Assembly: GCA_023053545.1 (NCBI GenBank)
Contig: JAKZAN010000002.1
Location: 11,094,790-11,158,789 of the forward strand
Source: Lepidurus packardi
Lineage: Eukaryota; Arthropoda; Branchiopoda; Notostraca; Triopsidae
Direction: 5' to 3'
DNA: 64,000 nt
Shown: piece after piece, positions 27,161 through 49,536 of the stretch
Numbering within the stretch: the stretch's first letter is position 1
How the letters are laid out: the number at the start of each line of letters is the position of its first letter
Notes under the pieces: generated by a model
Told to the model about the DNA's origin: nothing
Databases searched by the model: none
The model's input: only the letters and a program-made list of their open reading frames with translations
Translations under genes and position numbers: made by a program

Positions 27161-29661
27161 ATAGAAAGAAAAGAGAAGAAGTCGGCAGAAATCACGGAAG
27201 AATACTGATTCTACGCTCTCTATCCGGGTGTTATCGCGAACGGCCAGCACCGAAACTAAGCTAAGGGGCAAGGGAAGGAGAAAGAGCTTTTTGAGTTGGG
27301 AGATTGAGTACAGCTACCCCGTGGCGCATGGAAGGAAGGGTGAAAAATTATATCACCTCACGGAGCAAGAAAAAAACGTCACATTTCTTCCCTTTTCTTG
27401 CCTCAGAGGGGAAGAAATAAGGGAACAAAGATATTTTTTCTATCCTTTTGCCTAGATATGGCTGGCAGAACAGAGCAGACAGACTTCTGTGTGCTGGCGC
27501 CTGGTGACAATTCGCTTGCGACAAATGCGCATCCAAGCGACAAAACCTCTGCTACCCTAATACCGTTACATAGCAAGGGCATAAATAAATTGCAAGAAAA
27601 GGATTGAAATATTCTTTTAAAAAATTTACCGACATATTTCGAGCCTTATTTCTTATTTTATTCTATTTTTTCTCTACTTAAGTCGTTTCCGTAACCGGAA
27701 AAGTCGCTGGAAGCGGAAAATCTGACATACTGTCTCGTATTGATATCTGCATTTCTATTTCTTCTCGTTTTTACGTTTTTTTTTCTAGTTTGCCACGAAT
27801 TGGAATGCATCGCTTCCCTCTTCAGCTTGAGTGTCTTCCTTTTGAGGAAATTATGAAAAACTTACCAGTTTCTTATTACCCCCTTTTTCCGTTACCGCAA
27901 GAAAATCTTCTCCCGACATTCAAACAGACATGGTTGTGAGTCCCAAAGTTGTCTGGCGCACAGGCTTCCAGCACCGAAAAGTGCATTAACTCCACAATAT
28001 ATCTATGATCTCAACGAAGCGTGGCATAATAGGTGTTTCGGAGGTGACCTTTCGAACCCCGAATGACGATCCACGGAGCCACTTGAATATTGTAGTATTG
28101 CTGTAACGTATGGGAGACAACCCCCATGGTTACTGGATAAAAGGAAGAAAAGGGGACTAAGTCCCTGTGCTCCAAAAGGAAGCAGGAAGATATTCGAGCT
28201 CTCGCAGAGGTAATGAGAAAGAGACAGCTTTGCAGTGATCCCGTGTTCCTGGACCAGTGAATTATTCATAAGGCGAATGGGATGACGTGTCGTTTGTTGG
28301 CTATGCAGGAGCGCTTTTCAGACACACGTATGTAAAAGCGACCTTAGTGATTTCCATAATGCGTCAACACGGGGATATCGGCTATCGGCGAAAAACGAAA
28401 CCAAATCCAAGACAATAGCAGGAACAGCCTTACTCCACCTTGGTAGAAGAGGGAGTTGGAGGGACGTGGCAAATGTGGACATTTCCATGCCCAATCACGG
28501 GCCCTGAGACTCGGAGAAGACGACACACAGAGTCTCTCGCCCCGCTATCATTTCATTCGGCTGTTTGCAGAAATAAGAATTATTACCTGGGACACGCCCT
28601 TCGCCAACTCTCTCCGGAGACAAACAAAAGGAAAAGTCCGTTACGAGGACACAGCAGCAGCGCTAAAACAGTGAAAAGAACAAGTGAAATCGTTGCTTTT
28701 TTCCCAGACGGTGATTCCAGGGCAGGAGACCTTTTATATATAAATATATCGCTGCTTTGCTTCTTTTTTCTTCTTCTTCTGCATTTCCGTTTCCTTTTTG
28801 TGTGCAAACTGTACAGATATACTATTATGTTTCTTCACTTTGTTTTGGTTCTTGTTGTGCCTCCTTTGTTTTTTCGGTCTTAGCTTGCGAGGTGGATATG
28901 TTCCCACAGCGCTTCATGAATACCAAGTTTGTGTCTCCAGTTGTAAAGTATGAAAGTAAAAGCTAACCTTTTTCTTCCTGGAGGCTCCCCTGTGATGAGA
29001 GAAAGGTCGAGGTTTGTAACACAAGATAATTTCATTATGAGATGTTTGCTGAAACAACTGCATAATAAACTTGGGCTCAAGTCTTCTTTAAATTCAGAGT
29101 TGGTACATTTTATCCTAGTTCAAAGCTGAATGTTACATTGTCCCTTTTCCACGCAAAGCGTTACATCCATAAAGCTGGAAATCCTTAACCTCAACAGTTC
29201 GCCGAACTTAGCTCATTATTACGGTTAGTATTCGCCTGGGAAACGGCGTGCGACAGCGTTCCGTTCCCCAATCAAGCTGTCCCGGCCAGCATGGAAGCGA
29301 GCGACATTTCCCACAAGGTGAGCGCCGGACTCGTAGCGCCACTTCTGGCTGCAGTATGCAGTACTCAGCCCAAAAGAACGCAATAATGAATTAGGAAACA
29401 GAACCGAACAAAATGTTACTCCAACCCGGGACTCGTCCGGTCACTCCGGCTGGATGTTACTTCGCTCCACTGGCTTACTTCGGGGAAGGAAGAAAAACGC
29501 TTCGAATATACGTACAAAACAAAGTCAGCGGTTAGGTAGAGAAACCTTGGACCCTTGAACTGTACTTTTAAGGTCACTGCATTACTTCACTAATATTCTT
29601 TTTCTGCTGATTTATTGATTTTTAAGAAAAAATCTCTTTTTTATCCATGAGTGCTATCCAG

Positions 29662-29887
29662 TGGGACGTAGACACAACGACGACTCGACAATTGGACTAC
29701 GGTGTACCCGACTTAAGGACTACGAACCCCGACTTAAGGCCTACGAACCCCAACTTAAGGACTACGAACCCCAACTTAAGGACTACAAACCCCCAACCAA
29801 ACCTAACCCAGCCCTCAAGTCGGGGTTCGTAGTCCTTAAGTCGGGTACACCGTAGTCCTATAGTCTAATCGCCCTTATGTCGCGTTG
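29662..29887. repeat. foldback element, copy II, perfect 42-bp inverted repeat
   Basis: Positions 29694-29735 and 29817-29858 are exact reverse complements over 42 bp. Between and within the arms a ~21-bp word (GACTTAAGGACTACGAACCC) is repeated head-to-tail about four times with small changes. The spacer holds CCTAACCC-like telomere-type units. The outer ends (GGGACGTAGACACAA on the left, TGTCGCGTTGC on the right) match those of copy I at 2841-3012, so the two are one family. It is non-coding, and hairpin formation in single-stranded DNA or RNA is expected. Confidence 0.88.
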
Positions 29888-30208
29888 CCGTATCCATCTT
29901 GAAAGATGAAAGAAGACAAGTCATCTTGGCCTTGGCAAAGTTCCTAGTGGACATATGCGAAAGTTGGTAGAAAAAATAAATCCGCCAATGACGGATGAGC
30001 CAGAGTGTTTCGGTTTAATAAATATATGGCTTCTATTTTGGTTGCACTTTTTGTTCGTGTATCCTGACGAACCATTCTATGTGAAAAGAAAAAGTTTACA
30101 AAGTACCGAGAACTGAGACTTTGTCACTGCTAATGCTACGAAATTGGGGACCCCAGAATGGGAATCTCTCCGTCGCCAGCGCCGCCGTTTTGTCACTGAA
30201 CCAGAAAT

Positions 30209-30474
30209 ATGTTCTACAAACCACACCGGCAGCAACTATCTAACAAGGTGACGTGTTTCGCTCCAAGTTTTTTCCCGTTTGTGTCCCTTCGAACGACTTG
30301 CAGACCGAAAAACTGGCGTCTCCTCCTCCCGTTCGGATTTATGACGCACCATCATTCCTGAAACAAGTTGCCCCTGTGGACCATTACTATAACGAAGAGA
30401 TGAAGGACGGAAAAGTCTTCCAGCACAAAGCACGCAAAGGTTTTCGCCCAAATGCTCCAGAGAAGAGGAGATAA
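30209..30474 (+). CDS. small basic protein, 69 residues, two exons, unrecognised
   Basis: Exon 1 (30209-30247, 13 codons, starting ATG) joins in phase 0 to exon 2 (30304-30474) across a 56-bp GT-AG intron, the intron size typical of this window. The protein begins MFYKPHRQQLSNK, has a proline-rich SPPPVRIYDAP turn around residues 21-31 and a basic C-terminal half (VDHYYNEEM, then KVFQHKARKGFRPN). There is no signal peptide or membrane segment. I do not recognise the family. The frame is closed by a TGA 9 bp upstream of the ATG, so this ATG is the start unless another exon splices in just before it. A mitochondrial or ribosome-associated role would fit size and charge but is only a guess. Confidence 0.5.
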
Positions 30475-31090
30475 ATTAATCTAATTTCTCAAATTTCACT
30501 TCCTATTCATACACTTGCATCTCTTTTCCTCTCTCAGTGAGGCAGATAGAAGGGTTCGTTCAGGCCTTTCGTTTTTTCTTCCTTCTCTGGGAGCATCTTT
30601 AATTTCTTAAACTCTTCTCCAAACTTCTCCCCTTCACCCCCCAGAAAGAACAACTCCCTTACAGAAAAGAAGAAAAAAGTTCCTCACCGAGGCCTTTTAC
30701 TCGAGAGCATGAGAGCCACTTCCACCGTACTCCCTCTAGCTTGCCTTGTCAGGGAGTTTTTAAAGAAGACAACGGCTTAGAGCAGCAGTTTTTCATCGCT
30801 CGGAAAATTTATCTACTTCTTCAAATCATCAATCATCCTCTTCAATCATACATAGGTTCTCAAACTTGAAAGCTTTCACTCACTTTTCGTAGAGCGAAGC
30901 CAACATGAGCAGAATAATGAAAATCGGAAACCCCTTAAAAAAACTTAGACTTCCGAGAACTTCCCTCGCTCGTATTTTGCCCTCTTGGGAGGATTCAAAG
31001 CGGACATACAAACGACTTCCGCCATCCCCTTAGCTTCGTCACTCTATTTAACAAAATACTAATAAAACCGGTCCAAAATACTCAACAGTA

Positions 31091-31552
31091 ATACAAAGAA
31101 TACTTTCGTTCACCAATGCCTCACCTTGTTATTTATCAAAAAATTAACAGGTAGCTAAAAATAACCACAGTGGCCTTTCATTTCCTTCCTGGAATAAGTA
31201 GGACTTCATGCGTCGTTCAAAAGTACTCGACAATTCGACTTGGATTGCAGATAAAGAAACAATAAATGACTACAATTATTTAGTATTTCTACATCCGCGA
31301 CCCAAGTAGCGACACTAGGCCATGGCCTTCGGACACTTGGCCATGAAAACGCTTTGTGTCCGAAGCTCAGAAGGCCCAAAATATTTATAATAATACAAAG
31401 AGTAGTTATCTTCATCAATGCTTCACTTTGTTATTTGCTAAAAAATTATAGAAAGAATAAATGACTACAATCATTTACTGTTTCTACATCCGCAACCCAA
31501 GTAGCAACACAAGCCCATGGTCCCTTATCATGGCCTTGTGTCCGAAGCTCAG
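31091..31552. repeat. diverged tandem duplication
   Basis: Blocks of about 160-300 bp occur twice in the same order: AATGCCTCACCTTGTTATTT near 31116 and its relative near 31418; AATAAATGACTACAAT with TTTCTACATCCGC at 31261-31300 and again at 31457-31493; and TTGTGTCCGAAGCTCAG near 31354 and 31535. Copy 1 carries about 100 bp extra between the first two blocks. It is non-coding. Confidence 0.8.
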
Positions 31553-32528
31553 GAGAAGAAGTAAAAGAGTTGGCAGCGTTTGCCAACTCCATAACTTTTT
31601 AAATACTACGCTCTATAGCCGCTTTTATTTCAGGAATGCTGCTCGTAAGCGTGAGCGATTAGAAGACACTAGTTTATGACCAATATTACAGTGAGTTAAC
31701 CCAGTGGGTTTGTCTAAGGAACGCAGGCCAACGCTTGTCGCGTCATCTCTCGCCAAGTTTATATTAAAAGTTGGCTCGGAATCGCAAGCCGTCCCGCAAT
31801 TTTATAGAGAAACGTATATAGTACAATAGAAATATAGAGCAAGAACGTTCTGCTGGCGGCGTGTGTCTATACGATCTTTGACGAAGTAAGGGTTGAAACG
31901 TAAAAAACAAGAGCCCTCACGCGCTTCTTTTCAGCGAAGCCCGAAAGGGCACGGAGATAGAAATGGGGGAAGACGGCCGGCTAAAGGGTTCATCTCATTT
32001 GGGCATTGTCAGAAAAAGAGAATCGGCGACCATTTCGTATGTCTCTCGGAGTTGCATCTCGGGTCCCTTTAGTCGAAAAGCATCTCTTTTTCTTGGCCGA
32101 ACCCTGATGAGAAAAGTGCCTTGGGGAGCGGTTTCAAATTAAATTGCTCGAGAGCTGTTTATGCACAAAAGAACTCAACCCCTCCTCTCCTCTTCCTTTA
32201 ACCTCCCGCTTCATCTTGATTCTTGAACTCGTGCCTTCTTTTTATCTGCACTTTCTTCATCTCTTCACAGAACAGAGAACATGCATTTCGGAGGCTTCTC
32301 CTACAGTCACAAGGAAAAGAATAGGCAGTAAACCCTCCCGGAACTTGCACCAGTTTCTGAAAATTTTTTCAAAAAATAAAATTGCAGACGACAAGAATGC
32401 TCGCAATAGCAAGTTGAGAAGACGGGCACGTTTCCACCCAGAGAGCATCGCGTCTAAATGGCAAATCGACTCGCTCTTTTCCCAGACACCTCTCCGCTTC
32501 CACTATTACGCGTTTGCACAGTTTCCAA

Positions 32529-32544
32529 GGGGGGGGGGGGGGGG
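32529..32544. repeat. G16 homopolymer
   Basis: Sixteen consecutive G in non-coding sequence. It could form a quadruplex only weakly as a single run, and its length is likely unstable or assembly-sensitive. Confidence 0.9.
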
Positions 32545-32781
32545 CAAATGTCATCCACGAGACGAACTACAGAACTTAAGCGTTAGCACAGTAACAATAG
32601 ACAAAACAGCAAGACAAAAAAAAATAATTCTAAACTCAAAAGTTCAAAAAGCCCAGATAGCAATAGAGTTGTCACGCGAGTCAGTAAATTCCTGCCCCAT
32701 ATCGTTTCAGCCCAACCAAGGAACCCTATGCAATCTTGGCTTGCCAGCCACTACACGCCCATGGCCCTCCCAAACGCGTCT

Positions 32782-32818
32782 CCCCCCCCCCCCCCCCCCC
32801 CCCCCCCCTTTTTTTTTT
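32782..32818. repeat. C27 followed by T10
   Basis: Twenty-seven C directly followed by ten T, the longest homopolymer in the window. The length is probably not exact in any one read. Confidence 0.9.
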
Positions 32819-35739
32819 ATCAGGTTCAAACTTACTCAGATACATTTCTTGTTTGCATATGAAGAGTAAACAAGGCTCGATAGCCACTGGGGGCTAACCA
32901 GCTTCGGAATAAAAGGATCGTATATAGAAAGAACCTGACAGTCTTAGCTTGGGGGTATCAGAGGGAGGCATGAAGCCAATATATGCCCAGCAAAACCTAT
33001 AAACTTGACTCGACCTTTGTATATTAGTGCTTCTACCATATTTTCTTGGGGGTCCGTAAGGAAAGTGAGCACTGGCTCGACAGAGTAAACAGTGAGGACG
33101 TGAATAAGAAAAGACAGTGAGTGGTATATGGAAATCGCGTAATCAAAAACAGCATCAACATGACTTCGGTAAGCCATGGGAAATCGAACTAGTTATTTGC
33201 CTTTGGTATCCGCGTATCGCTCCAGATAGTTTCCTTGGCCATGGAATTGTATGCGTGATCATTCTGGTGATGAGAAACGGTTGTTGCCCTGTAAACGATA
33301 AAAGAAAACACCAAATGAAGAAGTATCTAGGTATGGAGATGTGTCAGATACACAAATTTTGCCAAATGATATCAGCTGTCATGAAATCATGGGTTAATAA
33401 AGCTCCTGAACGTAGTTTTTACCACGAGACGAGGAAGAGGTTTTCCACAAGCTTTTACGTTTGGACCCTTGCAAATGCCGCACAAGCTTACTCATTCAAT
33501 AGTAGCCTACTCTATAGATACACTTAGGGGCTGAAACCTTCCCCCAAAAGGGCAATGACTGTAGCCGGAGTGGCAAAGGCATTCGCGGTCACCGCAAAAG
33601 GGGCGGGTTACTAATTTATTGATAAAACTTGCAGTCATTGAATTAGCAAGTAGAAATCTTTTGGAGAGAGCCTTTGGCGGGATACTTACACCGTATAGTT
33701 AACTTGGGTAAAGTTTGCGTGAAACGTGTTGAAATTAAAGACCATCTCGCATGTAGTTAACAAGTTAATACAGTTGAGCAGCAATACGGGAGCAATTACC
33801 AGAGCGAGCACAAAATTAGTCCAATCCTAGATTTCGTAGCCATGTCGTGCGTACTCGGGAGCTTGCTCGGGAGTATCTCTTAGGAAACAGATTAAAGAAT
33901 ATATTTGGAAACGTTTTTGAAAATGGATTAAAGCTGAAAGTAATAAAATTAGTAGGAATTCGCTTATATAATTGGAAACGTTTTAATTTAGAGATTAGTA
34001 GATAAATGACTGCATACTACAAACACAATCAAATTTTATTGGAAAATGTTTACTGATAACGCGTATTATACTGGTAGGCAAACTTAACTTAAGTACAATT
34101 ATATAAGGTATGAACATGTCGAAGTGAAGAATACATTTCCAGGGATAAGTAAAATAAAAGAAGAGCGTGCCAGAATGCATTAAAACAAAAACAGGGCACA
34201 GTTTGCTGTTGCAGCTCTAAGTACAATATTGAAAAAGCGCAATGAATTTTCATCAACCTTTCGCAAGCGTGAAAGAGTAATTGAGACATGTCGACATTCT
34301 TGTCTTAGGGAAGTGCTGAAGCGTCACGTAAACACACTGAATCAAATCCTCTCTAATTGAACGAGGGAATTCTGTACCTGGAGGAAAATAAATAAGCCAT
34401 CCTTTCCATTTCTGCACGGGGTTTTTGACCTTGAGCTAAGTCTGCGTCATGGGTTAGCCAAGGTTAAAATTCTAGGCAGTTGGGGCCCAGCAAAATAACT
34501 TTTTTTTCATATGCAAATATGGTTAGTTGGCTTCCCTATTTGCACAATAAAACGTTTGCAAATACGGAATCTGTAAAAAAAATATGTCAATGGAATTTTT
34601 GTAAAGCGATGATTTTAATCTCGTGTTGGCATAATAATCACGAGGGCTTTGCAGTTTCGCGTTGGTTTTGCCCACTAACAAGCAAACTTGCACAAATTCG
34701 TCCGAGCAACCTCCAAGCTATGATAAAGCCCACTAAGAAAAACAACTTAAACGCGAGAAGCTAAACCTAATAGGCGGATGTGAAATGTACTCTTTTTTTA
34801 GCAGAAATCTGCTGGAAGTTGTAAGTAGCATAACGATTTTCACGCTGGCCAGTTAAAGCAAATTAATTCAGGAGCGTCCAGGAGCGAATTGGCTGCAATT
34901 CCCAAACCGAAATTCCAAACGGGTATCATCCTTTGTACTAGGTACAGTACCTGACCATTTAATATGCCGGACATCATACTGGACAAAGCCCAAACTGAAA
35001 TGCCGATATGATTACCGTTACCTACACAGAAATGAGGCTTTCACGTGAGCTAAAGACATCCCAAGGCTTTAGGCTCACTGTTTCTTACTTAAATTTCGGC
35101 AAATAATGGAGAAAAGATCAGGCATGGGTTACGCTTGTTACCATATTTAACTTTATTGCCATGCTTAAAAAAATGCCCAGCAAACCAAGGTCCTGGTTAA
35201 CTTAAGTAGCGATATTTTCGTAACGTCAAGAAGCCATGTGATGTCATGTTTTGAAATTTCTATCTGTAGTAGCTTATTTAATACTTTGCGTATGATAGAA
35301 AAAAAGCATATCCTTCGAAACTACATGTTTTTATCTGCTTTTTAAGACATTTTTGGGGCTATTTACTGTATTTTAACAGACCTGTCTGGGTTAGCCGAGT
35401 CGGTATGCAAAGTCCGCTGGTGCCAATTCTCTGACGCAGTGGTTTTTGTCAAATCATTTCACCTGTTTGCCAAGTAATTGAATTAGGATACATCAGCAAA
35501 CCAATTAGAATATTTGTGCTTTTTACTCACTTCTAAAATGAAGACTTGTCGTTCTGTCAGCTCAGAGCTCCTGAACAGTTTTTTTTTTCGAAGAATGTCT
35601 CATTTCTAGATAATTCTTGAATCCAGCTTGAGAGGGGATAAAAGCTAAATAATTTGTAAACTTGTTTACGACTTAAGTAGCTTCTCTGTCCACGAGGTTA
35701 AATCCCTCTTTTGATTCCTTTTAGAAATCCGTGACTAAA

Positions 35740-35790
35740 ATGTTCTTGGCCTTAACTTTCACAAACAATTTAAGCACCTTGTATTTTAAA
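35740..35790 (+). CDS. possible first coding exon of the PPC-domain gene
   Basis: An ATG at 35740 opens 17 codons (MFLALTFTNNLSTLYFK) that end at a GTGAGA donor in phase 0, matching the phase needed by the exon at 36049. The joined N-terminus lacks acidic residues and looks like a mitochondrial targeting peptide. No transcript supports it, and other upstream exons are possible. Confidence 0.3.
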
Positions 35791-36048
35791 GTGAGAAACT
35801 CTTAGCAGTCTTGTTCCTGTTGTGTAATAACTATTCAGCAAGATTGTCTAGCAATGTAACGTACCTGCAGCAGCAGCCAATATAACGATTAAGGACACTG
35901 TTAATTATCCTTTTATATAAATCACAAAAAAAGGCAGACATTCACCCTGACGTCCGTTCTGTACTAACTTCAAAACTGTTTTTCACAACACATGCGAGTC
36001 ATCTATCGGTCTAATAATTGAATTGTATTTTGAATTCCTTATTTTCAG

Positions 36049-37251
36049 AGATTAGCGACCAGTGCTCTTCAAATACATGTGCTACGTTTAACCCCTGGAG
36101 AAGAATTGAAAACCGGATTACAGGATGTCGTAGAAAAACTGGGCTTGCAAGCAGCTTTTGTGATGACTTGCGTGGGAAGCGTAACAAAAGCTACTTTACG
36201 CTATGCTAACGGAACGGATGGGAATAACCAGGTGAAGAAAAAGAAATGTATTCCGAGTCAAGATCGTTTTTTAGTAGTTTTTTTTCTACGAAAGAACTGT
36301 CGAACATAGAACATCACTTTATTCAAAAGGCTTTAAAAAATAAAACTTACAAGATAAATGCGAATAAAGATTAGCGCTGAGTTTTTCATGATACAAAATT
36401 AGCTTTAATCCCATTCTTGTTATAAAAGCGAAAAGTTGTTAAGGTGACTTCTCCTTAACCACAGTGAATTTTTCAGTGAGCAACAGGATAATAATAACTT
36501 GTGAGGGACTTGGCGAAAACAAGGACCTTCTGAAAGAGTTGCTCAGGAAGTTTTTACTAGCCTATGAAAAGAAACAACCCTTACGCTGACTTTTTTTTCC
36601 CAATCTCATCGTCTTCGTTAAAAAAAAAAAAAAAAAATTGCTTTCATTTTTCCCCCCTTCTACCTTGACGCCGTAAAATTAGGAAAGAATGGCGGTTTCA
36701 ACACCCAAGCCGGCAAAGAGCAACGGGTACACGCTATAACTGGCATATTGTCCTTTCTTGTTAACCAAAAAAAGTCCATAATGACCCATGAAGTACGTTA
36801 ATTAACACGCTGATGGCGGCACGGTATTAAATTCCTTGTAAGTTACTATCCAGGAAAGGGGCAAAAAAGTTTAGCGCCTCCGAGACTTTTTGTGTGTCGT
36901 AACTGCTGCTGCCCATGCTAAAAAGTTTCCATGCGATTACATCGCTGAGCTATTTTTTTTTACCCATTTTGTTTTCGCTGTCTGCTTCAGATTGCGACGT
37001 TGACGGAGCGAATGGAGATTTTGTCTCTGGTAGGGACCGTTTCCGGCGGCGAAGGTCATCTTCACGTGACCTTAGGTCGCGCAGATGGAACGACCATAGG
37101 CGGCCACGTGATTGGTGACATGGAAGTCTTTACGACTGCCGAAGTAGTTCTCGGCGAGGCCATAGACGCAGTTTTTGGGCGCGAAATGGACAAGGCCACC
37201 GGATTTCCAGAATTGGTTTTAGAAGAGCGCAAACCAACACTCGGTCAGTAA
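36049..37251 (+). CDS. PPC/DUF296-domain protein
   Basis: Exons 36049-36231 and 36991-37251 join in phase 0 across a 759-bp GT-AG intron and give 147 residues ending in a normal stop. The chain reads as one complete PPC (plants and prokaryotes conserved, DUF296) domain: LQIHVLRLTPGEELK at the start, AFVMTCVGSVTKATLRYA, then SLVGTVSGGEGHLHVTL with the conserved GxGHLH metal-type histidine motif, GGHVIGDMEVFTTAEVVL and a final FPELVLEE. Stand-alone PPC proteins form trimers, and their function in animals is not established. There is no AT-hook, so it is not a plant AHL-type DNA-binding protein. The frame is blocked upstream of 36049, so at least one 5' exon is missing from this span. It converges on POLE with 317 bp between stop codons. 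Confidence 0.82.
36620..36637. repeat. A18 homopolymer in PPC-gene intron
   Basis: Eighteen A inside the intron of the PPC-domain gene, followed by a pyrimidine tract. Confidence 0.85.
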
Positions 37252-37289
37252 ACGCTTCCACGCCTCCCTTTTGATGCCGACCGTGGCCC

Positions 37290-37295
37290 AATAAA
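37290..37295 (+). terminator. poly(A) signal of the PPC-domain gene
   Basis: AATAAA lies 39 bp after the stop codon, the expected distance for a short 3' UTR. It ends this transcript before the POLE 3' end. Confidence 0.6.
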
Positions 37296-37408
37296 ACCAA
37301 TCGCAGCTAACCATTTTTTTTTTTCTGTTTCTTTCCGCTTTTTCCCCGATTCAAACGACTTTCATAGCCTCTTGCTCTTGCTTTTAAGAACCAAGAAAGG
37401 ACTGCTTC

Positions 37409-37414
37409 TTTATT
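37409..37414 (-). terminator. poly(A) signal of POLE
   Basis: AATAAA on the minus strand lies 155 bp after the POLE stop. With the plus-strand signal at 37290 it implies that the two convergent transcripts barely overlap, if at all. Confidence 0.5.
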
Positions 37415-37568
37415 CAATTTCAATACAATGACAAAGAAAGAAAACAGAAAAGAAGAGTAGGAAAAAACAAACAAAAGAAACAAAAAACACGTTGAATAGA
37501 AAAAGGCAAGACAGACTTGGGGAGTTTGGACGATGTGTACACTACCCTTAGGCTAGATTTGACCTCTT

Positions 37569-48310
<10,742 letters not shown>

Positions 48311-48509
48311 TCTAACCTACTAGTACATATCCTTCTCTGAAAGGCCCCAGTATTTCTACACAGACAAAGCAACAAACACAATGCAACGTGCCGCCAAAAC
48401 AACAGCTGATCCAAAACGTGTTAGGGTAATCTGCCATCTAGGAATAAATGGATGAAACTTGAAGCACAATAGTAAGTTTATTAACGATATAAACAGTCAA
48501 GTCAAAATT
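48311..48509. promoter_or_regulatory. shared bidirectional promoter of POLE and MRPL40
   Basis: Only 199 bp separate the two start codons, which point away from each other, so both promoters must lie here. No TATA box is evident. GCCGCCAAAA at 48390-48399 (TTTTGGCGGC on the POLE strand) resembles an E2F site, which would suit an S-phase gene; this is a motif match only. Confidence 0.6.
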
Positions 48510-49480
48510 ATGTCTTTAATTGTAGGATCTTTGCTAAAATCATTGTCAAGGTAATTACTTACGCTATAGCTTATCAATGTGGATCTATTCATGTATTGCT
48601 TTTGTCTAAAGGCTTTCGATTTGTCCGGCAGTCGCTAAACATGCTCCCATTGCAAGGTTCATTTCAACAAACCGCAACCCATGCCTTTTCTGGGCAAGTC
48701 CTACCTTGATGTAAGTCTGCACTTCTCAGCAAAAACAAAATTCTACTTCGCAAACTTATGTAATCTAGGGCTGAACCTCTAAAAAAGAAGAGAAAGCTTG
48801 ATCCCGCCATTATAAAAGCAAGAGAAGAAAAAAGAAAGCGGCGGTTAGAAAAAAATATTCGAAAACTTGAAAAAAGCGAGCGTCAGTTAAAACCCATCGA
48901 TGAACTTCACGTTCCATATCGCCTCATTCAAGAGAAAGAGTATATCATCTTCCGTTACCTTTACTGAACTTGTAGCCTTAATAATATCTTCCGCTGCAGT
49001 TTGAGAAAACGGCCTCCAGCGCTTACATCCGACGAAGAAAAAGAGCAGCGAATCAATTTACAGAAAGAATGGACTAGATACAAGTACGCCCAGCATCTTC
49101 AAGATGCGCAGATGCTTGATCGTGTTGCTATGGCTCAACAAAAAGCATTGAGAGAGTTGCGAGCCGTGTCGGAAGAGCTCTACTTGGAAGCTGTTCAGGT
49201 ATCAATGAACTTTACCGATAGCCATGTGCTAATAGCATGCAAGGCCATTGTTTCGAGACATGGATTCCTGGAAAAAATTAGTATTCAAGGCAACATCATA
49301 CACCGTATCATTCGTTGAACTGTACTCCCTACGTTAACTTCTATTTTGTTGCGTTTTTCTTATTAGATTGATCCAGGCCTAGTGCCTTTCATTGCCAAAG
49401 GTCCAACATTAACCCCGCCCATCAAGGACTACGATGTGCCGGACGGTGAAATGCAAGATGTATCCCGCAAATGGGACTGA
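48510..49480 (+). CDS. MRPL40: mitochondrial ribosomal protein mL40
   Basis: Component of the large subunit of the mitochondrial ribosome. Five exons (48510-48550, 48612-48710, 48769-48939, 49000-49198, 49367-49480) give 624 nt in frame, 207 residues, close to the human protein (206). The first ~45 residues (MSLIVGSLLKSLSRLSICP onward) are basic and hydroxylated, a mitochondrial import sequence. Then follow EPLKKKRKLDP, a highly charged helix ending KLEKSERQLKPIDEL, EEKEQRINLQKEWTRYK, a coiled AQHLQDAQMLDRVAMAQQKALREL segment and the diagnostic DPGLVPFIAKGPTLTPPIKDY near the C-terminus. The introns are 61, 58, 60 and 168 bp. It is divergent from POLE and convergent with the RING gene. Confidence 0.93.
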
Positions 49481-49536
49481 TTGCACTCACTGCATAGTTC
49501 AATACATTTAGTAATACAATTAAAAACTATTGTGTT

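Larger units (their letters stand above)
26759..30208. other. gene-poor stretch downstream of the Beat-like gene
   Basis: No convincing gene. It contains an AT-only-like tract (about 27067-27160) and the foldback element at 29662-29887. A missing last exon of the Beat-like gene could lie here. A frame of 147 codons at 28440-28883 has no recognisable content. Confidence 0.45.
30475..36048. other. gene-poor stretch before the PPC-domain gene
   Basis: No gene recognised apart from the possible first exon of the PPC-domain gene at 35740-35790. It contains a diverged tandem duplication (31091-31552), a G16 run (32529-32544) and a C27/T10 run (32782-32818). A 241-codon frame at 32144-32869 depends on these homopolymers and is not believed. 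Confidence 0.45.

Noticed and set aside
28440-28883. 147-codon open frame on the plus strand
   Set aside because: The second half is a T-rich tract translating to Phe/Leu; no domain or splice logic.
32144-32869. 241-codon open frame on the plus strand
   Set aside because: It runs through the G16 and C27 homopolymers, giving Gly and Pro runs; remaining sequence has no coding character.
49199-49318. Read-through extension of MRPL40 exon 4
   Set aside because: A GT donor at 49199 and the conserved C-terminal exon at 49367 show this is intron.
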